Source: Streptomyces pinistramenti
GTDB lineage: Bacteria > Actinomycetota > Actinomycetes > Streptomycetales > Streptomycetaceae
Length of the DNA stretch: 64,000 bases
Direction of reading: 5' to 3'
Assembly (NCBI RefSeq): GCF_020564935.1
Contig: NZ_JAJCXB010000033.1
Coordinates: 16,899-80,898, forward strand
The translations under genes and the position numbers were made by a program. Positions within the stretch are counted from its first letter, which is position 1; each line of letters opens with the position of its first letter. A model generated the notes under the pieces. That model had not been told where the DNA came from. It made no database searches and saw nothing but the letters and a program-made list of their open reading frames with translations. Positions 34,216-42,832 of the stretch are shown in pieces.

Positions 34216-34479
34216 TCAGCTGTGGCCGCCGAACAGCGAACGCCGCAGCCTGCGCAGCGGCGCGAACAGCGACACCCGTGCGCCGCGGCTCCGCCTCGTG
34301 CGCGAGTGGTCACGAGCCGTCAGCTCCTGCATCAGCGAGGTAGCACCCTGGGCCTCGCGCTGCGGGATGGCAGGGCCGCCCAGCACCGCGAGATGACGGT
34401 CGAGGCGCGCACTGGACGCACCGCTTTTGCATGTGATGGCAGGGACTCGCGCCCTGCTGCGCACTGTTATCTGTTCCAT
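34216..34479 (-). CDS. Small conserved basic protein, function unknown
   Basis: 87 residues, beginning MEQITVRSRARVPAITC. Codon usage shows the strong third-position GC bias of real genes over most of its length, and GGGGAGAG lies just before ATG 34479. It is Arg-rich at the C-terminus (RRSRGARVSLFAPLRRLRRS) with no clear domain. I recall similar small proteins in other streptomycetes but know no function. The roughly 245 bases between it and the lipase gene hold no gene that I can support. Confidence 0.55.
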   Translation of the reverse strand: MEQITVRSRARVPAITCKSGASSARLDRHLAVLGGPAIPQREAQGATSLMQELTARDHSRTRRSRGARVSLFAPLRRLRRSLFGGHS

Positions 34480-34725
34480 GACTCTCCCCACCCTACGAGG
34501 GCACCCGGCCCCGGGCAGGGTAACCCTATCTCTCCTGGAGGACACACGTGCAGACCGGCCAACGGATTCACCTGCCCCAGCATGACGTTGACGGACACCC
34601 TACGGAACACCCCGTACAGGGCTGCCATCAGGGCGAGTTGGCCCACCATGGCCCGGTTCCTGGTGGTTGACGCACAGGGGGAGGACCCGGACGGCAGGCC
34701 CTCCCCCACGGCGGCGAGCGGCGGA

Positions 34726-35532
34726 CTACACCGCGGAGCCGAACACCGGAAGGTAGCCGTCCGACTGCCCGGCGGCGGTGGGGTGGTACGACTCGTCGAC
34801 CGGCACCGTGACACTGTGCAACCACGGGTCGCCCGAGCAGAGTTCGTGGCCGGCGAAGGTGGAGTTGACGTCGGCGAAGGTGAAGCCGTGGTCGGCGGCG
34901 CGCTTGGCGGTGACGGTGTTGATGCTGTCGGCCGCACCGTTGATCGCGCTGCGGGACTTCTCGGAGAGGCCGACGGAGCAGCTACCGCCGATCTTGTAGA
35001 AGTGCGGATAGCCGAGCACCACCACGTGCGCGGACGGGGCCTTCTGCGCAATCGCGCCGTACACCCCGTCGAGCTGTCCCGGCAGGGTTTTGTCGATGTA
35101 GTCGACGGCCTGTGCCACCCGGGCGAGGCAGGCGCTCTCGCCCTGGAGCGCACAGGTCGTCATGGTGTCGGCGAACCCGGCGTCGTTGCCGCCGATGCTG
35201 ATGCTCACCACACCGGTCGAGGCGCTCAGTGGCCCGAGCTGGCCGCTGGTCACGTCACCCGTGCGAGCGCCGGAGCAGGCGACGAAGTCGAAGGACGAGG
35301 GCGAATGGGCGGCGGCCCACAGGGCGGGGTACGCCTTGGTGCTGCGTTTGCAGCTGCCGCTGCCGCTGTCGTAGCTGCCGGAGCCGACGCCGGCCGCATA
35401 GGAATCGCCGAGTGCCACATAGCCGGTGGCCAGGGGTCGTTCGGCGGATACGGCGGCGCTCGCGCCGGTCAGCGCGAGCGCCAGGGTGACGAAGAAGGCG
35501 GATGCCATCGCCGCAATACGGGACAGTCTCAT
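34726..35532 (-). CDS. Secreted SGNH/GDSL esterase-lipase
   Basis: 268 residues, the usual size of Streptomyces SGNH lipases. The signal peptide spans about 1-30 (ALALTGASAAVSA). The four SGNH blocks are visible: block I GDSYAAG with nucleophile Ser, block II Gly in CSGARTGD, block III SIGGNDAGF with Asn, and block V DESYHPTAAG with the catalytic His. Six cysteines would form three disulfides, as in the S. rimosus and S. coelicolor enzymes. It hydrolyses ester bonds outside the cell. ATG 35532 follows GGGGAGG. Confidence 0.92.
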   Translation of the reverse strand: MRLSRIAAMASAFFVTLALALTGASAAVSAERPLATGYVALGDSYAAGVGSGSYDSGSGSCKRSTKAYPALWAAAHSPSSFDFVACSGARTGDVTSGQLGPLSASTGVVSISIGGNDAGFADTMTTCALQGESACLARVAQAVDYIDKTLPGQLDGVYGAIAQKAPSAHVVVLGYPHFYKIGGSCSVGLSEKSRSAINGAADSINTVTAKRAADHGFTFADVNSTFAGHELCSGDPWLHSVTVPVDESYHPTAAGQSDGYLPVFGSAV

Positions 35533-35779
35533 GGAACCTCCCCAGAGGCAGGATCTCTGCCAACTCCGTGGTAGCAGGACTCACGGGTAACCGGAAGCGT
35601 TCATGTCAAAAGTCGTGGAGAGTTCACGGCAAATCCCCCCATCCGTGGGGGTGTTCGTACGCCGTTCGGCGGCGCCCCCACCACTCCCATCCGCCCCACG
35701 TTCCCCCGACGCCGCCCCTCCGTCCCGTCCGTCGCGATATTCCGTGTACGCGGCGGCCGGTCTGGCGGATCATGGCGGC

Positions 35780-36892
35780 ATGAGTGCCGACCCCGTCCCG
35801 CCGAGTGCCGCCGAGAAGTCCCTGCCGCTCCGCCTGACCATGGACGACAGTGACTCGCCTTCCGACGTCGTGGACGCCCTCTTCCTGGGGCGGTTCGCCA
35901 ACGGCGACCAGCCGTACTCCCGCAGCCGGTCGGTGGACCGGGTGAGGTCCGGCCACACCCTGCTGCCGCCGGGCAGCACGGTGCTCCGCTCCGCACGCGA
36001 CGACGACCGCAGCGCCACCCTCGCGGAGGGCGCGGGGTTCACGGTGCTGGTCTCCCGCTGGAACCGCGGCGCGGACGTGACGGTCACCGCCGTCAGCGAC
36101 CAGCTCGCCGAAAAGGTGCTCGGCCAGGCGGCCGACGGCGCCGAGGACGAGCCGGAACCGCAGCCGGAGAACGTCCCCATGGGCTTCTGGTACCTCTCGC
36201 CCCGCCGCGGGCCGCACCGCACGAGCCGGCAGATCTCGGCGGGCACCTGGGAGGAGGTCCGCGGCAACTACACCGCCCCGGTGGCCGGCGCGCTGGACAC
36301 GCTGATGAAGGTGGTCCCCGAGGAGATCTCCGGACGGCTGCTGTTGCTGCACGGCCCGCCCGGTACGGGCAAGACCTCGGCGCTGCGTACCCTGGCCCGC
36401 TCCTGGCGTGACTGGTGCCAGGTGGACTGCGTGCTCGACCCGGAGCGGCTGTTCAACGACGTCGGCTACCTCATGGACATCGCCATCGGCGAGGACGACA
36501 GCACCGGCAAGGGCCGCTGGCGGCTGCTCCTGCTGGAGGACTGCGACGAGCTGATCCGCGGCGAGGCCAAGCACACCGCGGGCCAGGCGCTCTCCCGGCT
36601 GCTCAATCTCACCGATGGGCTGCTGGGCCAGGGCCGCAACGTCCTCGTGGCGGTCACCACCAACGAAGACCTGGAGCGCATGCACCCCGCGGTGGTCCGC
36701 CCAGGCCGCTGCCTGGCCCGCATCGAGATGGGCCCGCTGACCCGTACCGAAGCGGTCGGCTGGCTCGGCACGGAAGAAGGGGTCGGCCGCGAGGGCGCCT
36801 CCCTCGCCGAGCTGTACGCCCTGCGCCGGGGCACCCGCCCGGCCTCCGTCCCGTCCCAGGACGCCGGCCAGGACGCCGGGATGTACCTGTAA
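35780..36892 (+). CDS. AAA-family ATPase with N-terminal DUF5925
   Basis: About 370 residues. The N-terminal 150 residues match the actinobacterial DUF5925 module. The C-terminal AAA domain has Walker A HGPPGTGKTSALR (about 193-205), Walker B LLLLEDCDEL with the catalytic acidic pair, sensor-1 VAVTTNEDLER and the arginine-finger-like HPAVVRPGRC. It may remodel a partner protein. The partner is unknown. The start is ATG 35780, giving MSADPVPP. The frame remains open upstream but looks non-coding. Confidence 0.85.
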   Translation: MSADPVPPSAAEKSLPLRLTMDDSDSPSDVVDALFLGRFANGDQPYSRSRSVDRVRSGHTLLPPGSTVLRSARDDDRSATLAEGAGFTVLVSRWNRGADVTVTAVSDQLAEKVLGQAADGAEDEPEPQPENVPMGFWYLSPRRGPHRTSRQISAGTWEEVRGNYTAPVAGALDTLMKVVPEEISGRLLLLHGPPGTGKTSALRTLARSWRDWCQVDCVLDPERLFNDVGYLMDIAIGEDDSTGKGRWRLLLLEDCDELIRGEAKHTAGQALSRLLNLTDGLLGQGRNVLVAVTTNEDLERMHPAVVRPGRCLARIEMGPLTRTEAVGWLGTEEGVGREGASLAELYALRRGTRPASVPSQDAGQDAGMYL

Positions 36893-36963
36893 GTCCCGCC
36901 CCCTCCCGCGGGTCGGGCCGACCGCCCGCGGGCAGCGGCGGGCCGGAATGCCACAATGCCTCC

Positions 36964-37461
36964 ATGAGCACCAACGTCTTCTTCGACATCACCATTGACA
37001 ACGAGCCCGCCGGACGCATCGTCTTCAAGCTGTACGACGACGTCGTCCCCAAGACCGCCAAGAACTTCCGCGAGCTGGCCACCGGCGAGCACGGCTTCGG
37101 CTACGCCGGCTCCAGCTTCCACCGCGTCATCCCGGAGTTCATGCTCCAGGGCGGCGACTTCACCCGCGGCGACGGCACCGGCGGCAAGAGCATCTACGGC
37201 GAGAAGTTCGCCGACGAGAACTTCCAGCTCAAGCACACCAAGCCGTTCCAGCTGTCGATGGCCAACGCCGGCAAGAACACCAACGGCTCGCAGTTCTTCA
37301 TCACCACGATCGTCACCTCCTGGCTCGACGGCAAGCACGTCGTGTTCGGCGAGGTCGTCGAGGGCCAGGACCTGGTGACCCGGATCGAGTCGCTGGGCTC
37401 GCAGAGCGGCGCCACCAAGGCGAAGGTCACCATCGCCGAGTCGGGCACCCTCCCCGCCTGA
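36964..37461 (+). CDS. Peptidyl-prolyl cis-trans isomerase, cyclophilin type
   Basis: A cytosolic cyclophilin of 165 residues. The catalytic Arg is in SSFHRVIPEFMLQGGD (about 49-64). The substrate-binding FQLSMANAGKNTNGSQFFIT contains the Gln and Phe residues of the active site, and the Trp of human cyclophilin A is kept in TSWLDGKHVVFG. It closely matches short single-domain cyclophilins of Streptomyces. It helps fold proteins at prolines. A strong terminator follows at 37501. Confidence 0.95.
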   Translation: MSTNVFFDITIDNEPAGRIVFKLYDDVVPKTAKNFRELATGEHGFGYAGSSFHRVIPEFMLQGGDFTRGDGTGGKSIYGEKFADENFQLKHTKPFQLSMANAGKNTNGSQFFITTIVTSWLDGKHVVFGEVVEGQDLVTRIESLGSQSGATKAKVTIAESGTLPA

Positions 37462-37500
37462 ACCCCCGCATTCCGCTGAGGCCACGGGCCTCGGCCACCA

Positions 37501-37538
37501 CGAGCGCGCCTCCCGGCCACCGCAGGGAGGCGCGCTCG
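37501..37538 (+). terminator. Hairpin terminator after cyclophilin
   Basis: A perfect 14-base stem (37501-37514 with 37525-37538) and a 10-base loop lie 40 bases after the cyclophilin stop. Confidence 0.88.
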
Positions 37539-37615
37539 GTCGTTCCGCGGCGAACCCCGCGCCCACGCACGGGAGTTCCACCCCCCATAACCCCGCAGAA
37601 CGGACCCACGGCGCG

Positions 37616-37675
37616 CCGACGGCCCCCGGCGGAACGGCAGATGCCCCTCAATGGCACCCCACCCTGGGCCGTCGG
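37616..37675 (+). other. Leader region of the amidase gene with a possible hairpin
   Basis: The 391 bases between cyclophilin and the amidase hold no gene that I can support. Besides the terminator at 37501, 10-base arms CCGACGGCCC and GGGCCGTCGG (37616-37625 and 37666-37675), followed by GGGGTTTT, could form a second terminator or an attenuator before the amidase. Confidence 0.35.
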
Positions 37676-37852
37676 GGGGTTTTCTGATCTGATGTCACCG
37701 GCGTCGAGAGCCATCTCCGTCGAGGTGGTCACCGCCCGCTTCGGCGTGTCCACGCCGGTTCCGGACGCCACCCCCCACCCGGTGCCACAGGGCGAGCGCA
37801 CGGCCCTCCTGTCGAAGACGCCCTTGGCACCGTTGCACCGAAGGGAAATTCT

Positions 37853-39778
37853 TTGCACAAGAGAAAAGTAAAGCGATGGCTGCCTGCGACAGTACTCGGC
37901 GGCACCCTCGCCGCAGGCGCTTTCGCTTTCCTGCCCTCCCTCGCCCAGGCACAGAACGAGGACGGCCCCAAGGCATCGAGCGCGCAGGCCGATTTCGCCG
38001 CAGCCGCCGCGGAGTTCAAGGTTCCGCTCGGCGTTCTGCTGGGCGTCGCCCATGAGGAGTCCGGCTGGCAGCAGCACACCGGTTACAGCAACACCGGCGG
38101 CTGGGGCCTGATGAACCTCACCGACGTGACGCCGAAGATGGTGGCCGGCGGCGCGGCAGGCGCGGCCGGGCGCGCCGACCTCAGCTCGTTCACCGACCAC
38201 CCCGAACTGCACACCCTGCGGACCGCGGCGAAGCTGACCGGCGTCTCCGCCGACCGGCTCCGGAAGGACCGCAAGGACAACATCCGCGGCGGCGCCGCCC
38301 TGCTCGCCGCGTACCAGAAGCAGCTCACCGGCGGCACGTCCGACGACCCCTCGCAGTGGACCGCCGCCGTCGCCAAGTACAGCCGCCTGACGGACAAGAA
38401 GGCGGCCACGTCGTACGTCGACAAGGTCTTCGCCGCCATCACGTCCGGCGCGCAGCAGAAGTCCGCGAACGGCCCCTCCGTCAAGATGCAGGCCGAGCCG
38501 GCCGCGAAGCCGGCGGCCGGGCAGTTCGGCAAGCTCAAGCTGAAGGACACCTCGTCCCCCCAGGCCGAGTGCCCGCCGGAGATGACCTGCCGGTTCATCC
38601 CCGCGGCGGCGTCCAACGGCCAGGTGTCCGACCGCCCGGCCAACGGCATCGAGATCACGCAGATCATCCTGCACACCACCGAGGGCTCGTACGACAACGC
38701 GATCAAGACCTTCCAGACCGCGGGCGGCGCCTCGTCGCAGTACGTGATGAAGTCGTCGGACGGCTCGGTCACCCAGATGGTGCCCAACAAGGACATCGCG
38801 TTCGGTGACGGTAACTACGACAGCAACCTCCACGCGGTCCAGATCGAGCACGAGGGCTTCTCCGCCCAGGGCGCCGACTGGTACACCCCGGCCGTGTACG
38901 AGCAGACGGCGACGCTCGTGAAGTACCTGGCGGCGCGGTACCACGTGCCGCTTGACCGCCAGCACATCCTCGGCCACGACAACGTGGCGGGGCCCTCGAC
39001 CGACACCGTCTCGGGCATGCACTGGGATCCGGGCAACGGCTGGGACTGGACCCGCTTCATGCGGGTGCTCGGCGCCCCGATCGACGACGGCGCCCGCGGC
39101 GTCGGCCCGATCGGCACCGCGGTGACCATCACCCCGGGCTTCGAGGAGAACCAGCAGACCCACACCGTCTGCCCCGAGGACGACCCGTCCGGCAAGGTCA
39201 AGACCTGCGGTCCCGTGACGGCTCCGTCGAGCGCCCTGTTCGTGCGCAGCGCCCCCCGGGACGACGCGCCGCTCGTCCTCGACCCGGTCATCCACGGCGG
39301 CAAGGACGAGACCGGCGGCACCGACCGCGTCTCCGACTGGAGCACCACCGTCCAGGCCGGCCAGAAGTTCGTCGTCGCCGACCGGCAGGGCGACTGGACC
39401 GCCATCTGGTTCGACGGCCAGAAGGGCTGGATACACAACCCCGGCGGGAAGAACACGACTCCCGCCGTGGGCGTGCACCTGATCAAGGCGGCCGGCGCCA
39501 CCGCCGCACCCGTGTACGGCACCGCGTACCCGGACCCCGCCGAGTACCCCAAGGGCATGTCGCCCTCGAAGCAGGACCCGCTGACCGGCAAGAACTACGC
39601 GATCCCGGCCGGGCAGAGCTACGTCGCCGACCAGCCCCCGGTCGGCAGCGCGGACTTCTCCCCCTCCAGCGGGACGGTCGTCAAGGGCGCCAAGCGCTAC
39701 TACACCGTCCAGTTCAACCACCGGTACGTCCTGGTGAACGCCGCCGACGTCACGGCCACGGAGACCCCGCGGCACTGA
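37853..39778 (+). CDS. Secreted peptidoglycan hydrolase: lysozyme-like N-domain plus amidase_2
   Basis: 641 residues. A Lys/Arg-rich signal peptide covers about 1-34 (SLAQAQ). Residues about 40-200 look like a transglycosylase-type domain: a Glu in VAHEESGWQQH, then GGWGLMNLTDV. Residues about 260-410 are an N-acetylmuramoyl-L-alanine amidase of the T7-lysozyme/amidase_2 type, with LHTTEGSYDN, VQIEHEGF and the downstream HILGHDN for zinc ligands. The C-terminal 200 residues may bind the wall. The TTG start at 37853 is chosen because GAAGGGAAA precedes it. It remodels or degrades peptidoglycan outside the membrane. Confidence 0.85.
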   Translation: MHKRKVKRWLPATVLGGTLAAGAFAFLPSLAQAQNEDGPKASSAQADFAAAAAEFKVPLGVLLGVAHEESGWQQHTGYSNTGGWGLMNLTDVTPKMVAGGAAGAAGRADLSSFTDHPELHTLRTAAKLTGVSADRLRKDRKDNIRGGAALLAAYQKQLTGGTSDDPSQWTAAVAKYSRLTDKKAATSYVDKVFAAITSGAQQKSANGPSVKMQAEPAAKPAAGQFGKLKLKDTSSPQAECPPEMTCRFIPAAASNGQVSDRPANGIEITQIILHTTEGSYDNAIKTFQTAGGASSQYVMKSSDGSVTQMVPNKDIAFGDGNYDSNLHAVQIEHEGFSAQGADWYTPAVYEQTATLVKYLAARYHVPLDRQHILGHDNVAGPSTDTVSGMHWDPGNGWDWTRFMRVLGAPIDDGARGVGPIGTAVTITPGFEENQQTHTVCPEDDPSGKVKTCGPVTAPSSALFVRSAPRDDAPLVLDPVIHGGKDETGGTDRVSDWSTTVQAGQKFVVADRQGDWTAIWFDGQKGWIHNPGGKNTTPAVGVHLIKAAGATAAPVYGTAYPDPAEYPKGMSPSKQDPLTGKNYAIPAGQSYVADQPPVGSADFSPSSGTVVKGAKRYYTVQFNHRYVLVNAADVTATETPRH

Positions 39779-39795
39779 CAACGGCACAGCACACG

Positions 39796-39829
39796 CGGAC
39801 GCCCGGGACCATCAGGTCCCGGGCGTCCG
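39796..39829. terminator. Bidirectional hairpin terminator
   Basis: A perfect 15-base stem (39796-39810 with 39815-39829) and an ATCA loop separate the convergent amidase and L,D-transpeptidase genes. Confidence 0.92.
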
Positions 39830-39883
39830 TGTCCCGCCGCGCCCCGGTCTCCCGCGCGCTCAGCCGCGGGCGGGCGCCGCCGC

Positions 39884-40606
39884 TCAGGTGCCGGGCTTGT
39901 GCCCGTAGACGAACACGCGGTTGCCGACGGACAGCAGCTTCCAGTACGCCTTCGCGTCCGCCGTCCTCATGTTGATGCAGCCGTGCGAACCCGGCGCCGA
40001 CCAGACGCTGCCACTGATCGCGTGGAACGCCTCGCCGCCGTCGAAGAACTGCGAGTACGGCATCTTGCTGTGGTACAGCGACGACACATGGTTCTTGTGC
40101 CGCCAGTAGACCTTCTTCAGCCCGGTGCGCGTCTCGTCGCCGTTGCGGCCCGTCCGTACCGGGACCGGGTGCTTGACGAGGTGGCGGCCGTTCTGGATCC
40201 AGCTGATCTGCCGGGTCAGGTCGACACACGCGATGCGCCCCCGGTTGGTGGGACACCGGCCCGCGCGGTTCGGGTTCTTCCACGCGCTCTGCTGCTTCTT
40301 GACCACCTGCATCACCTTCCAGGTGGCAGGTCCCGCGTAGCCGTACTGCGGGTAGATGCCGTGCGCCACCTGGAACGACCGGATCGCCCGGCAGTCCCCG
40401 ACCGACTGCCGGCCGTCGGCCTTGCGCCCCAGGAACTTCTCGGCCTGCTTCTGGTACGGGCCCCGAAGACCGCCGCACCAGGACGACGACGAGGAAGCCG
40501 CCTGCGCGGGCACGGCCTGAAGCCCGGCCAGCAGCGGCGCCAGCACCGCACCTGCTATGCCGTACGCGGCCATCCGGCCCCGACGGCCCATTCGAGAACT
40601 CGTCAT
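39884..40606 (-). CDS. L,D-transpeptidase (YkuD fold) with peptidoglycan-binding domain
   Basis: About 240 residues. The signal peptide covers about 1-36. A peptidoglycan-binding-like region follows (VGDCRAIRSFQVAHGIYPQY). The YkuD catalytic domain runs from about 125. It has FHAISGSV with the conserved His and the catalytic SHGCINMRTAD with the nucleophile Cys. It forms 3-3 crosslinks or attaches proteins to peptidoglycan outside the membrane. It is convergent with the amidase, so two wall enzymes sit together. Confidence 0.92.
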   Translation of the reverse strand: MTSSRMGRRGRMAAYGIAGAVLAPLLAGLQAVPAQAASSSSSWCGGLRGPYQKQAEKFLGRKADGRQSVGDCRAIRSFQVAHGIYPQYGYAGPATWKVMQVVKKQQSAWKNPNRAGRCPTNRGRIACVDLTRQISWIQNGRHLVKHPVPVRTGRNGDETRTGLKKVYWRHKNHVSSLYHSKMPYSQFFDGGEAFHAISGSVWSAPGSHGCINMRTADAKAYWKLLSVGNRVFVYGHKPGT

Positions 40607-41035
40607 GCAACCCCACCCTCGACTCGACGCCCAGCAGGCGTACTTGGCGTACCTTCACGGTGGCGCGGAGTGAGGCGCTGCCGCCCGCACCGTCCGCGCG
40701 ACGCCACAGTAGACCGTTATGTGGCGGCCAACCGGTCAGGGGAAGATTTGTCGGCCATCGGGTCAGCCGGGAAGCCGTTGGGCGTACAGGGCCTCACCCG
40801 CGGCCGCCGGATGGCTTGAACGCGGTGTGACAGCTGCTCTTCCAGGTCAACTTTGGTGCTATCGACTGCATTCAGCCGTGCTGCACAGGCCAGGCTTCTT
40901 GGGGCAGAAGTTAACGGGGGGTCAGACGGGGGGCCTGCCCGATCTGTCGCGTATACCCACAACAAGGGGCGTTGGCTGCGCTCACACCCACCGCCGGGCT
41001 GCCCGTGGCCCCATACGCGACACACAGGAGAGAAC
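40607..41035. other. Intergenic region before the response regulator, left edge of the polyketide cluster
   Basis: 429 bases without a gene that I can support. A tandem 8-mer ACGGGGGG occurs twice with a 12-base period (40914-40921 and 40926-40933), about 100 bases before the regulator start. It could be a direct-repeat site for an OmpR-type protein. CAGGAG just before 41036 fixes the regulator start. Confidence 0.4.
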
Positions 41036-41773
41036 ATGCAGGCATCACGACCGGTTCCGCAGCACTTCGCTCCCGCCCTCTCCCGCCATCCCAACGTCGC
41101 CCCGGCCGGCACATGGCGCATCCTCGTCGTCGACAGTGACGAACGTTCCGCGCAGGACCTGACACGCAGTCTTCAACGTCACAGACATCAGGCCAGAGCG
41201 GTCACCACGGGAGCAGCGGCACTCCGTGAACACCTCGACGCCGACGTCGTGATCCTCAACCTCGATCTCCCCGACATCGACGGGCTGGAAATCTGCCGGT
41301 CCATCGCCACGGCGAGCGATACGCCGGTCCTCGCGGTGACCGACCACGGAAGCGAACTGGACTGCGTGCTGGGCCTCCAGGCGGGCGCGGACGACTACCT
41401 GGTCGAGCCGTACGGTTTCCGCGAACTCTTAGCACGGGTCGACGCCGTGATGCGCCGGGCCCGCCCCAAGCCCGAAGCCGCACCGAGCATGCAACTCGGC
41501 CCCCTGGTCATCCAGCAGGCCACGCGTACCGTGGAACTGCACGGACGCACCGTTCCGCTCACCCGTAAAGAGTTCGAGCTGCTCCAGGTGCTGGCGTCCC
41601 CTCCCGGCGAGGTCGTCCCCCGGCGGCACATCCTCCAGCGCATCTGGCACGACACCGACATCAGCCGCAGCCGCACGATCGACACCCACATCACCAGCCT
41701 GCGCCGGAAGCTCGGGTCGCCCGACTGGATACTGACCGTCCGGGGCGTCGGGTTCCGTCTGGTGCAGATATGA
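41036..41773 (+). CDS. Atypical OmpR-family response regulator lacking the phospho-acceptor Asp (JadR1/Aur1P-like)
   Basis: 245 residues with a receiver domain at about 28-142 and a winged-helix DNA-binding domain at about 155-245. Phosphorylation residues are altered. One Asp of the acidic pair is Ser34 (VVDSDE), the acceptor Asp is Asn75 (ILNLDLPDIDG) and the conserved Lys is Glu124 (YLVEPYGF). Thr102 remains. Regulators of this kind in jadomycin and auricin clusters are controlled by the end product rather than a kinase; no kinase gene is near. Leu132 is encoded by TTA (41429-41431), so translation should depend on bldA tRNA. It is likely a cluster-specific activator. Confidence 0.88.
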   Translation: MQASRPVPQHFAPALSRHPNVAPAGTWRILVVDSDERSAQDLTRSLQRHRHQARAVTTGAAALREHLDADVVILNLDLPDIDGLEICRSIATASDTPVLAVTDHGSELDCVLGLQAGADDYLVEPYGFRELLARVDAVMRRARPKPEAAPSMQLGPLVIQQATRTVELHGRTVPLTRKEFELLQVLASPPGEVVPRRHILQRIWHDTDISRSRTIDTHITSLRRKLGSPDWILTVRGVGFRLVQI

Positions 41774-41830
41774 GCCGCGCCGTGCGGGCCCGTGCGGTGC
41801 CCCCGGCGTCCGGCGCCGAGGCGCGCGGCC

Positions 41831-42790
41831 TCAGCGGGACGGGCCTGAAGGTGCGGCCTTGGGGGAAGCGCCGCCGTCCCGGGCCGGCGCCGGACAGCTG
41901 GTCTCCCGGCCCGTCAGGCACTCTTCCAGGAAGGCCAGGACCCGCAGATGGTAGCTGCGGGCCGCCCGCCCCAGGCTGATGTTGTGTCCCGCGCCCGCCA
42001 GGTGTGCGGTGCGTACCACGGGTGACGCCAGCCGTGCCGCCATCGCCTCCACCGTGGCCGCATCGCACCGCCACCAGCGTTCGTGTTCGGCGAAGGTGAA
42101 GCGCACCGGGACCTGTACGGTGCACGCCAGCTCGGCGTATCTGCGCGGCCAGTCCGGGATCTCCGCCGCCTCCTTGCCGGGAATCGGCGCGACCAGATAC
42201 TGGGCGAGCCGGAAGGTGCCGGGCGGGTAGAGGGACAGCGGGCCCCAGTGCAGGCCACGGGAGCGGCGGCCGCCGGACCCGGTCAGCAGCCCGGGTTCGA
42301 CGGCCCAGCGGTCGCTGATGCCGGAGACGTCCACTCCCAGGAGTCCGCCGTCGTTCCAGCCTGCCGCGGTGGACAAGGCGACCTTCCCGCCCAGGGAGTG
42401 GCCGACCAGGAAGAACCCCGCCCCTGTGGGAAGGCGGCGCGCGTAGTCGGACAGTGCCTGCCGTACCCGGACCGCCTGTTCGGCGAGTCCCGTTCCGTCG
42501 GGGACCTGCCGCGCCGACGCCCCGTACCCGGGCCGGTCCAGGGCGAGCGCCGCGTACCCGTGGGAGGCCGCGAGGGAGAGCAGGGAACCGGCCGGATCGG
42601 CCCGCCCGTGGAAGTAGCCGGCGCGCATGCCGCCGCCGTGCAGCGCGACCAGCACGGCGCGGGGGACGGATGCCTCCGGAAGGGCCAGCAGCCCGGAGAG
42701 GGTGAGGCCGCCCGCGTCCGCCTCGATGCCGCGGACCGGGTCATCGTCCCGGGCCGCCGGCATCGGCGGGTTCGAAGAGCGCTGCGTCAT
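41831..42790 (-). CDS. Alpha/beta hydrolase
   Basis: 319 residues. The oxyanion region is LVALHGGGMRAGYFHGR, the nucleophile elbow is VGHSLGGK with catalytic Ser near residue 124, and the late His is in AGAGHNISLG. There is no signal peptide. It sits between the atypical regulator and an SDR on the minus strand, 42 bases after the SDR, so both probably share the TGAACC-N4-GGTTCA promoter at 43756. Alpha/beta hydrolases occur in several angucycline-type clusters, but its reaction here is unknown. Confidence 0.8.
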   Translation of the reverse strand: MTQRSSNPPMPAARDDDPVRGIEADAGGLTLSGLLALPEASVPRAVLVALHGGGMRAGYFHGRADPAGSLLSLAASHGYAALALDRPGYGASARQVPDGTGLAEQAVRVRQALSDYARRLPTGAGFFLVGHSLGGKVALSTAAGWNDGGLLGVDVSGISDRWAVEPGLLTGSGGRRSRGLHWGPLSLYPPGTFRLAQYLVAPIPGKEAAEIPDWPRRYAELACTVQVPVRFTFAEHERWWRCDAATVEAMAARLASPVVRTAHLAGAGHNISLGRAARSYHLRVLAFLEECLTGRETSCPAPARDGGASPKAAPSGPSR

Positions 42791-42832
42791 GACAACTCCA
42801 CATCGTCGGCCGGTACGTCCGGCCAGGGCCGG

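Noticed and set aside
37427..39787. A 786-codon minus-strand frame opposite the amidase
   Set aside because: It is antisense to a well-supported secreted hydrolase, with no motif or ribosome-binding site.
40914..40933. Direct repeat ACGGGGGG with a 12-base period before the atypical regulator
   Set aside because: It was considered as an OmpR-type binding site, but G-runs are common by chance here and the arms do not match a known site. It is noted only in the intergenic entry.
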